Positions 1 to 5,241 of a DNA stretch of 5,241 nt are shown piece by piece. This stretch comes from an uncultured Bacteroidales bacterium (GTDB lineage: Bacteria; Bacteroidota; Bacteroidia; Bacteroidales; Paludibacteraceae), in contig CALCUH010000149.1 of NCBI GenBank assembly GCA_937907165.1, forward strand, positions 1-5,241, in the 5' to 3' direction. A program made the translations under genes and the position numbers. The first letter of the stretch is position 1. Every line of letters starts with the position of its first letter. A model generated the notes under the pieces. That model saw only the letters and a program-made list of their open reading frames with translations, was not told the DNA's origin and did not search any database.

Positions 1-668
1 CATTTCGAAAAGGCCTGCACGCCGATGTCGGCAATCCCGTCAGCCATGAATATCTCCTGCAACCCCGCACATCCGCTGAAAGCGCCATCCGCTATGTAAG
101 TCACATCCTCAGGAAGAGTGACCGTCGTAAGACCGGCACAATTTTGGAAAGCAGAACTCGGTATCTCCGTCAATCCCTCCGGAAGCACAAGATCGCCCGC
201 GATAGCCTTAGGTACGAAACAAATCGAAAAAGGAGATTTCCTGTATAGAATGCCATCCCGACTGGAGAAGAGAGGATTTTCCTCCGCCACCTGAATGGAA
301 GACAAACCATTGCACAAAGAGAAAAGTCCGTTCCCGACGGAAACGACAGACGCCGGCAAAGACAACGAACGCATCGCTTTACTTCCTGCGAAAGCGTCAT
401 CGCCCAAAGCCGTGACACGGTAGGAAACGCCGCCATACCACACCGTATCGGGAATGACCACATCCCCGACATACAACTCCTCGGCGCTGAAATACATCCA
501 GCCATCCTCTTCCTCACCCCGAAAGGTGACCTCCGCGCTTCCATCATCTTTCAAATGATAGAAAACCCCGTCGACCTCCACCTTCTCAGCCGCAACGACG
601 CTAAAGGAAGGCATTAGGAAAGAAGTCAGAAGAGTCCATCTAACTATTATATGAGCAATATTTTCCAT
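1..668 (-). CDS. BspA-like leucine-rich repeat surface protein, N-terminal part (runs off left edge)
   Basis: Reading the minus strand from ATG at 668-666 gives 222 uninterrupted residues to the left edge, so the 3' part is missing. Residues 1-27 look like a signal peptide: Arg10, a hydrophobic stretch, then FSVVAA before EK, so export is expected. Residues 32-90 resemble the usual BspA N-terminal segment, with VVIPDTV, then YGGVSYRVTALGDDAF. From about 85 onward there are LRR_5 (BspA-type) repeats, seen as recurring AF.GC..L..[VI].LP..[VL]..I: LSLPASV at 102-108, AFQNCAGL at 173-180, AFSGCAGL at 196-203. The segment DGILYRKSPF at 138-147 is the spacer commonly found between such repeats. Family members are secreted or surface proteins, some of which bind host matrix or mediate adhesion; the role here is not known. 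There is no clear Shine-Dalgarno before the ATG, as is usual in Bacteroidetes. It is divergent from the ykgJ-like gene. Family call is firm; function is open. Confidence 0.9.
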   Translation of the reverse strand, partial: MENIAHIIVRWTLLTSFLMPSFSVVAAEKVEVDGVFYHLKDDGSAEVTFRGEEEDGWMYFSAEELYVGDVVIPDTVWYGGVSYRVTALGDDAFAGSKAMRSLSLPASVVSVGNGLFSLCNGLSSIQVAEENPLFSSRDGILYRKSPFSICFVPKAIAGDLVLPEGLTEIPSSAFQNCAGLTTVTLPEDVTYIADGAFSGCAGLQEIFMADGIADIGVQAFSK

Positions 669-745
669 AAGCGTTAATTTTAAAGATTAACTCATTCACC
701 CATAGAAGCTGTTTGTATTTTTCAATCGGTTATTTTTATGAAAAT

Positions 746-964
746 CTATAAAAACCCAATAAGAAATACTCCCATAAAGCATAAAAACAACTTCCTATAC
801 TCAACCCAAACAATAAACACTAGCATAAAAAAGAAAAGCACGTAATATCCATCTATAAAAATAATAAAACCCAATAGCATTTCCAACCACCCACTTCGCA
901 CACTCAAACTAAAGTGCGCAAACCGATTTAACATTTCTTTATAAAACAAGATTATTTTATCCAT
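746..964 (-). CDS. Possible small hydrophobic membrane protein (doubtful)
   Basis: From the ATG at 964-962 the minus strand reads 72 residues to a TAG at 748-746; in-frame starts further upstream are an ATG at 976 and a TTG at 991. The product begins MDKIILFYKEMLNRF and then has two hydrophobic stretches, LEMLLGFIIFIDGYYVLFFFM and, after the charged VEYRK, LFLCFMGVFLIGF, which could be two membrane segments. An AGGA lies about ten bases before the 964 ATG. It would precede the BspA-like gene on the same strand by 77 bases. Against it, the region is A+T-rich, and A-rich DNA read on the opposite strand yields Phe/Leu/Ile-rich peptides by chance. I recognise no family. Treat as a hypothesis. Confidence 0.22.
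   Translation of the reverse strand: MDKIILFYKEMLNRFAHFSLSVRSGWLEMLLGFIIFIDGYYVLFFFMLVFIVWVEYRKLFLCFMGVFLIGFL
895..921. repeat. Short inverted repeat in the divergent spacer
   Basis: CGCAC at 897-901 is complementary to GTGCG at 914-918, with a 12-base A-rich spacer between. Two more pairs (TT at 895-896 with AA at 920-921) are possible if C919 bulges. No T-run follows on either strand, so it does not read as a terminator. It could be an operator dyad or chance; it lies inside the doubtful ORF at 746-964. Confidence 0.3.
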
Positions 965-1074
965 ACGAAATGACATCCTATCAAAAAACAATATACTTTA
1001 GTGACAGAAAAAGCTGCCGCCATGGCACTCTTACCATTGACTCGCAACTAATTGACAAACAAACAAATAGAGCA

Positions 1075-1698
1075 ATGAAAGAAGAGTTAAGGAAACAATT
1101 ATACGCCCATTTCAGAGGGGCAGACAGACTACGTGAGTATTACGAGCGACTCGACGCACAAATCAACCAAACGGCAAACCACTACAACCTGCACTGCAAA
1201 CAAAATTGCGGAGCCTGCTGCATGGGGCATGCGGAAAGCAAAGAAGCCACCCCATTCGAGATGCTGCCATTGGCCATCGAGCTGGAAGTGACAGGGAAGG
1301 CGGACCAATATCTGGAACGATTAGAAAACGAGGATTGCGCCGATATAACCTGCGTCGGATTCGTCAACGTCGACGAATCGAAAGGCTGGGGCCACTGCGG
1401 AGTCTACACGTTACGCCCCTTCGTCTGCCGCCTTTTCGGAGACAGCCTCTACCACACTAAAGGAGACCAAACCGAATACACAGGATGCAAATGGCTGAAG
1501 GAACAATACGAGAAGAACCCGCACAAGAAAGAGTTACACGACGAGCTTCCAGGCATGGCGGAGACCGCCTTGGAAGGGAGAGACATAGACGAAGAGGAGG
1601 AAGAATTCGGAGAGATTATGGACATCAACGACGCATTGAAGACGGCGCTCGAACAAGTGCGGATGAAACATCACTTGTTGGAGGGAAAACTCGAATAA
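1075..1698 (+). CDS. YkgJ-family cysteine cluster protein
   Basis: The chosen start gives 207 residues beginning MKEELRKQLYAHF. The family signature CKQNCGACC (CxxxCxxCC) is at residues 41-49, followed by Cys88, Cys93, Cys108, then CGVYTLRPFVCRLFG at 108-122, which matches the family's conserved C...Y..RP..CR.F block, and Cys138. This is the pattern of the Pfam CxxCxxCC family (PF03692), described as a putative zinc- or iron-chelating domain; the biochemical role is unknown. No signal peptide or membrane segment is visible, so it is probably cytosolic. The C-terminal part carries an acidic run (DEEEEEFGE, about 172-180) and ends in a likely helix. The frame is also open upstream to an ATG at 970, adding 35 residues, but that extension has no family-like features and lies in A+T-rich spacer, so 1075 is preferred. 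There is no clear Shine-Dalgarno. It probably forms its own transcription unit, since glnS downstream has its own promoter. Confidence 0.88.
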   Translation: MKEELRKQLYAHFRGADRLREYYERLDAQINQTANHYNLHCKQNCGACCMGHAESKEATPFEMLPLAIELEVTGKADQYLERLENEDCADITCVGFVNVDESKGWGHCGVYTLRPFVCRLFGDSLYHTKGDQTEYTGCKWLKEQYEKNPHKKELHDELPGMAETALEGRDIDEEEEEFGEIMDINDALKTALEQVRMKHHLLEGKLE

Positions 1699-1726
1699 AA
1701 TCAATACGGAAAAAATACTAGCAGGA

Positions 1727-1752
1727 GATGGAACGAAGAAATTCGTCCCATT
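1727..1752 (+). other. Hairpin with GAAA loop between the ykgJ-like gene and glnS
   Basis: ACGAA at 1733-1737 pairs with TTCGT at 1742-1746 around a GAAA loop (1738-1741). After one A-C mismatch (1732 and 1747), ATGG at 1728-1731 pairs with CCAT at 1748-1751, with a possible extra G-T pair at 1727/1752. The hairpin begins about 29 bases after the stop of the ykgJ-like gene. No T-run follows, so it is not a classical intrinsic terminator; it may mark or protect the 3' end of that transcript. Structure is by eye only. Confidence 0.45.
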
Positions 1753-1801
1753 ACGCACCATCACACACCCAAAAATTCAATTATTCATACATATTAACTA
1801 A

Positions 1802-1820
1802 CTGAAATTGAAATTTTCAG
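1802..1820. repeat. Inverted repeat overlapping the glnS promoter
   Basis: CTGAAA at 1802-1807 is complementary to TTTCAG at 1815-1820, with seven bases between. It covers the -33 element of the glnS promoter, which is where a regulator could bind. It is short and A+T-rich, so chance is possible. Confidence 0.3.
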
Positions 1821-1838
1821 ACGAAAGAATTAACTTTG
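1808..1838 (+). promoter_or_regulatory. Bacteroidetes-type promoter of glnS
   Basis: TAACTTTG at 1831-1838 is an exact match to the Bacteroidetes -7 consensus TAnnTTTG. A TTG at 1808-1810 lies 20 bases upstream, the expected place for the -33 element (consensus TTTG or TTG). Transcription would begin a few bases after 1838, leaving a leader of about 25 A+T-rich bases before the glnS ATG, too short for a T-box or other riboswitch. It probably drives the DUF2723 gene too. Confidence 0.75.
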
Positions 1839-1868
1839 CACCTAAAATTGTCTAAAAATTAAAAATAA

Positions 1869-3560
1869 ATGGCTGAGAATATTCAGGAAAATGAAGAGAA
1901 AAAAAATTTGAACTTCATTGAGGAAATCGTAGAAGAAGATTTGAAAGAGGGACGTAACGGAGGAAGAATACAAACCCGTTTCCCACCAGAGCCTAACGGA
2001 TACCTACATATCGGCCACGCGAAGGCGATTTGCATGGACTTTGGTATCGCAAAGAAATACAACGGAATCTGCAACCTGCGATTCGACGACACCAACCCTG
2101 TGAAGGAGGACGTCGAATACGTGGACTCCATCCAAGAAGACATTCAGTGGTTAGGATTCCAATGGGCTAACGTCTATTACGCATCCGACTATTTTCAGCA
2201 ACTTTGGGACTTAGCGGTCCGTTTCATCAAAGAGGGAAAAGCATACGTGGACGAACAAACCGCGGAGGAGATCGCCAAACAAAAAGGCACACCTACCACT
2301 CCGGGAACCGAGAGTCCGTTCCGCAACCGTTCCGTTGAGGAGAACCTTCGTCTCTTCATGGAGATGTCCGAAGGAAAAATCGAGGACGGTAAGATGGTGC
2401 TCCGCGCCAAAATCGACATGGCGAACCCTAACATGCACTTCCGCGACCCGATCATGTACCGTATCATCACGACCCATCCGCACCACCGCACAGGCAACAA
2501 GTGGAAGGTCTATCCGATGTACGACTTCGCCCACGGACAATCAGACTATTTCGAAGGCGTGACCCACTCACTCTGTACGTTGGAGTTTGAGGTGCACCGC
2601 CCACTATACGATTATTTCATCGACCAATTCGCCGATAGCGACTACCGCCCTAAGCAGCGTGAGTTCAACCGTTTGAACATCACCTACACCGTGATGAGCA
2701 AACGCAAGATGCTCCAGCTCGTGCAAGACGGTTTGGTCCGTGGCTGGGACGACCCGCGTATGCCGACCATCTGCGGTCTGCGCCGTCGCGGATATACCCC
2801 ATCCTCCATCCGTAACTTCATCAACCGCATCGGTTACACAAAGTACGACGGAGTCATCGACGTGTCACTTTTGGAGGCCACCATCCGTGAGGAGTTGAAC
2901 ACGACCGCCATGAGGGCAAGCGCCGTGATCAACCCAATCAAATTGGTCCTCACCAACTATCCGGAAGGGAAAGTGGAGATGTTGGAAGCCATCAACAACC
3001 CGGAGGACGAGAGCATGGGCAAACACGAAGTGCCATTCTCCCGCGAACTCTATATCGAAAGCGACGATTTCATGGAGGATGCTCCTAAGAAATATTTCCG
3101 TCTGACCCCAGGCAACGAAGTTCGTCTGAAAAACGCCTACATCGTGAAGTGCACAGGCTGTAAGAAAGACGAGAACGGTAAAGTTGTGGAAGTTTACGCG
3201 GAATATGATCCTGAAACAAAGAGCGGTATGCCAGGCAGCGACCGCAAGGTGAAAGGAACCATCCATTTCGTATCCGTACAACATGCTGTTCCCGCAGAGG
3301 TTCGTCTCTACGACAGACTCTTCAGCGTGGAGAATCCAGGCGACGAGAAAGAGAAAGACTTCCGCGAGTTGCTCAACCCGAACTCATTAGTCATCGCCAA
3401 CGCTTTTGTAGAGCCATGGCTGAAAAACGCCAAGACGCTTCAGAACTTCCAATTCCAAAGAATCGGTTACTTCAACGTGGATCCTGATTCCACACCTGAT
3501 AAGCTCGTGTTCAACCGCACCGTGGCGTTGAAAGACAGTTGGGCGAAAATCGCTAAATGA
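1869..3560 (+). CDS. glnS: Glutaminyl-tRNA synthetase
   Basis: A complete 563-residue class I aminoacyl-tRNA synthetase, close to the E. coli enzyme (about 554). It charges tRNA-Gln with glutamine using ATP in the cytosol. Signatures in order: PPEPNGYLHIGH with the HIGH motif at residues 47-50; RFDDTNP at 71-77; YPMYDFAH at 215-222, whose Tyr218 and His222 correspond by motif to the glutamine-recognising Tyr and His of the E. coli enzyme; and MSKRK at 276-280, the KMSKS-type ATP loop. The part after about 345 is the beta-barrel anticodon-binding region and ends with the GlnRS-typical QRIGYFNVD and LVFNRTVALKDSW. These features separate it from GluRS. There is no YqeY-like appendage. Its presence means Gln-tRNA can be made directly rather than only by GatCAB amidation. 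The ATG is preceded by an A-rich leader without Shine-Dalgarno, and a strong promoter lies just upstream. The stop is TGA, followed 43 bases later by the DUF2723 gene. Confidence 0.97.
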   Translation: MAENIQENEEKKNLNFIEEIVEEDLKEGRNGGRIQTRFPPEPNGYLHIGHAKAICMDFGIAKKYNGICNLRFDDTNPVKEDVEYVDSIQEDIQWLGFQWANVYYASDYFQQLWDLAVRFIKEGKAYVDEQTAEEIAKQKGTPTTPGTESPFRNRSVEENLRLFMEMSEGKIEDGKMVLRAKIDMANPNMHFRDPIMYRIITTHPHHRTGNKWKVYPMYDFAHGQSDYFEGVTHSLCTLEFEVHRPLYDYFIDQFADSDYRPKQREFNRLNITYTVMSKRKMLQLVQDGLVRGWDDPRMPTICGLRRRGYTPSSIRNFINRIGYTKYDGVIDVSLLEATIREELNTTAMRASAVINPIKLVLTNYPEGKVEMLEAINNPEDESMGKHEVPFSRELYIESDDFMEDAPKKYFRLTPGNEVRLKNAYIVKCTGCKKDENGKVVEVYAEYDPETKSGMPGSDRKVKGTIHFVSVQHAVPAEVRLYDRLFSVENPGDEKEKDFRELLNPNSLVIANAFVEPWLKNAKTLQNFQFQRIGYFNVDPDSTPDKLVFNRTVALKDSWAKIAK

Positions 3561-3603
3561 TAATACCCGCAAAAGAAATTAAATAATAATTAACCATAAA
3601 AAA

Positions 3604-5241
3604 ATGAAACGATTCAAGTTGCTAAACAACGTCGTCGGATGGATAGTATTCGCTATCGCAGCGGTGACGTACTTGATGACGATTGAGCCGACAGCCAGTT
3701 TCTGGGACTGCGGTGAGTTTATTTCAACCGCTAATAAGTTGGAGGTGGGGCATCCGCCGGGAGCACCGTTCTTCATGTTGACAGCGAGAATCTTCACACT
3801 CTTCGCTTCAGACCAAGCGCACGTCGCCATGATGGTGAACTCCTTCTCGGCGATATGTAGCGCATTCTGCATTCTTTTCCTCTTCTGGACCATCACACAC
3901 TTGACACGCAAGTTGGTTTTGGATTCTGAGAACGAAGAAGAGATATCCATGCAACAAATCATCACGATTTTAGGCGCCGGTGTTGTAGGTGCGCTCGCCT
4001 ATACCTTCTCCGACACATTCTGGTTCTCAGCAGTGGAGGGTGAGGTATATGCCTATTCATCTCTCTTCACGGCAGTCGTTTTCTGGGCGATTCTAAAATG
4101 GGAAGATGCGGCGGACAAACCATACGCCAACCGTTGGTTGGTCCTCATCGCCTACTTGATGGGCTTGTCAGTGGGAGTTCACCTTTTGAACTTGCTGACC
4201 ATCCCAGCTTTGGTGTTCGTCTACTACTTCAAGAAATATGACGCTACGGTCAAAGGCTCCTTCATGGCGCTCGGCGTATCCGTCATCATCCTAGTTGCGG
4301 TACTCTACGGTATCATCCCAGGATTCGTGGAAGTTGCCGGATGGTTCGAATTGTTCTTCGTGAACACGCTCGGCTGCGGCTTTAACACGGGAACGATCAT
4401 CTACGCCATCTTACTGATAGGCTGTATGGTATGGGGAATAATTGAGACGATGAAAAGCACGAAATCGACCCAATCTTCATTCGAGTCGACTCGCATCATC
4501 GTATTGTTCTCCCTCTCCATCCTATTATTGGGCATTCCATTCTTAGGCGGAAGATTGCCTATAATCCTCGGACTTCTCATCACTGCTGGAATCGCCTTCG
4601 CGATGAAGCACTTCAAAGAAAAGTTCAACAACTCGCTTCTCAACACGATTTTGACCTGCTGCATGGTTATCCTACTCGGATACTCCTCCTATGCGGCAAT
4701 CATCATCCGTTCGGCGGCCAACACGCCTATGGACCAAAACTCACCTGACGACGTGTTTGCCTTGAAGAGCTACTTGAACCGTGAACAATACGGTGACACA
4801 CCATTGCTTTACGGAGAGAGTTACGCATCTGAATATGAATGGGATAAAAACGGTAATCCAGTCTATTCCGAAGGTGAATCCCTTTATGCAAAGAAGGTGA
4901 AAACCAACCCGAACGAACCGGACGAATACGAAAATTACGATACCAAGAAGGATTACAAACATCAACTCTGCATGCTCTTCCCTCGCATGTACAGCACACA
5001 AGGTCATCATATAGAAGGCTATAAGAGTTGGGGACACATAAAAGGCAAGAAGGCCTTCTACAAGACTCGTAATGGAGGAAGAAGCAGCAAAACTGTACCT
5101 ACATTCGGAGAGAACCTGACCTTCTTCTTCACTTATCAGGTGAACTTCATGTACATCCGATATTTGTTGTGGAACTTCGTCGGACGTCAGAATGACATCC
5201 AAGCTGACGGAGGTGATATCAATGGTAACTGGATTACCGGT
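3604..5241 (+). CDS. DUF2723 multi-pass membrane protein (protein O-mannosyltransferase-like), N-terminal part
   Basis: The frame is open from the ATG to the right edge, giving 546 residues; family members in Bacteroidales are usually around 1,000 residues or more, so roughly half is missing. The DUF2723 signature is near the N-terminus: TIEPTASFWDCGEFIS at 26-41, then KLEVGHPPGAPFF at 45-57. Further family-like blocks are FWFSAVEGEVYAYSS at 139-153 and GLSVGVHLLNLLTIP at 187-201. I count about eleven hydrophobic membrane segments up to residue 368 (roughly 10-27, 76-98, 118-136, 148-165, 179-196, 197-212, 220-238, 263-280, 298-314, 318-334, 345-368), followed by a soluble, probably periplasmic part. 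The family resembles GT-C transferases such as protein O-mannosyltransferases, and Asp35/Glu38 in the first loop after TM1 may be the acidic catalytic pair; this is inference. A role in periplasmic protein glycosylation is plausible. It sits 43 bases behind glnS with an A-rich stretch before the ATG and no promoter seen. Confidence 0.9.
   Translation, partial: MKRFKLLNNVVGWIVFAIAAVTYLMTIEPTASFWDCGEFISTANKLEVGHPPGAPFFMLTARIFTLFASDQAHVAMMVNSFSAICSAFCILFLFWTITHLTRKLVLDSENEEEISMQQIITILGAGVVGALAYTFSDTFWFSAVEGEVYAYSSLFTAVVFWAILKWEDAADKPYANRWLVLIAYLMGLSVGVHLLNLLTIPALVFVYYFKKYDATVKGSFMALGVSVIILVAVLYGIIPGFVEVAGWFELFFVNTLGCGFNTGTIIYAILLIGCMVWGIIETMKSTKSTQSSFESTRIIVLFSLSILLLGIPFLGGRLPIILGLLITAGIAFAMKHFKEKFNNSLLNTILTCCMVILLGYSSYAAIIIRSAANTPMDQNSPDDVFALKSYLNREQYGDTPLLYGESYASEYEWDKNGNPVYSEGESLYAKKVKTNPNEPDEYENYDTKKDYKHQLCMLFPRMYSTQGHHIEGYKSWGHIKGKKAFYKTRNGGRSSKTVPTFGENLTFFFTYQVNFMYIRYLLWNFVGRQNDIQADGGDINGNWITG

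Larger units (their letters stand above)
669..1074. other. A+T-rich divergent intergenic region
   Basis: This stretch separates the minus-strand BspA-like gene from the plus-strand cysteine-cluster gene and is clearly richer in A+T than the genes on either side. It must hold the promoters of both. I see no exact TAnnTTTG box for either. The best plus-strand candidate is TACTTTAG at 994-1001, one mismatch, without a convincing upstream TTG. For the minus strand only poor matches exist. It also holds a doubtful hydrophobic minus-strand ORF (746-964), a small inverted repeat (895-921), a direct repeat ATTGAC (1036-1041 and 1051-1056) and three CAAA units (1056-1067) just before the ykgJ-like start. 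No tRNA, riboswitch or intrinsic terminator was recognised. Confidence 0.6.

Noticed and set aside
170..547. A 125-codon open frame on the minus strand
   Set aside because: It lies in another frame of the BspA-like gene, whose frame gives a signal peptide and clear LRR_5 repeats; the alternative peptide is Arg/Cys/Ser-rich and resembles nothing.
668..745. Promoter for the BspA-like gene on the minus strand
   Set aside because: Only poor matches to the -7 box (TAATCTTT; TATGGGTG with a TTG 18 bases upstream), too weak to list.
1206..1721. Two further plus-strand open frames within the ykgJ-like gene
   Set aside because: Arg-rich products in a shifted frame of a gene with intact family motifs; both are overlap artefacts.
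1839..1868. T-box or other riboswitch controlling glnS
   Set aside because: The predicted leader is only about 25 bases and unstructured by eye; T-box leaders are far longer and are not typical of this phylum.
2865..3284. Minus-strand open frame of 139 codons opposite glnS
   Set aside because: It mirrors the codon pattern of glnS, has no recognisable motif and no promoter or ribosome site.
3561..3603. Separate promoter or terminator between glnS and the DUF2723 gene
   Set aside because: No TAnnTTTG box, and the only symmetry is a weak AATTAA/TTAATT-like A+T stretch with no G-C stem.
4741..5202. Minus-strand open frame of 153 codons opposite the DUF2723 gene
   Set aside because: The plus frame carries the family sequence without interruption; the antisense frame is explained by its codon use.

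Overview
The window looks like a piece of a Bacteroidales (Bacteroidota) chromosome; genus cannot be decided from sequence alone. The reasons are: a BspA-type leucine-rich-repeat surface protein, a DUF2723 multi-pass membrane protein of the kind found in Bacteroidetes, a Bacteroidetes-type promoter (TAnnTTTG box with an upstream TTG) before glnS, and A-rich upstream regions without Shine-Dalgarno sequences. Genes are of mid G+C with many C-ending codons; spacers are A+T-rich.

Layout: (1) 1-668, minus strand: N-terminal 222 residues of a secreted BspA-like LRR protein that runs off the left edge. (2) 669-1074: an A+T-rich divergent spacer of about 400 bases, holding one doubtful hydrophobic minus-strand ORF and a small inverted repeat. 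(3) 1075-1698, plus: a YkgJ-family cysteine-cluster protein. (4) 1699-1868: spacer with a GAAA-loop hairpin and a strong promoter. (5) 1869-3560, plus: glutaminyl-tRNA synthetase (glnS), complete. (6) 3604-5241, plus: the first 546 residues of a DUF2723 membrane protein, cut by the right edge.

glnS and the DUF2723 gene are 43 bases apart with no terminator or promoter seen between them, so they are probably cotranscribed from the glnS promoter. The BspA gene is divergent from the rest and belongs to a separate unit. The four genes do not form an obvious single pathway: one is core translation, one probable envelope glycosylation, one an uncharacterised metal-binding protein, and one a surface protein. 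I found no mobile element, CRISPR, tRNA, rRNA or convincing riboswitch. I see nothing that amounts to a new system; the findings are modest.
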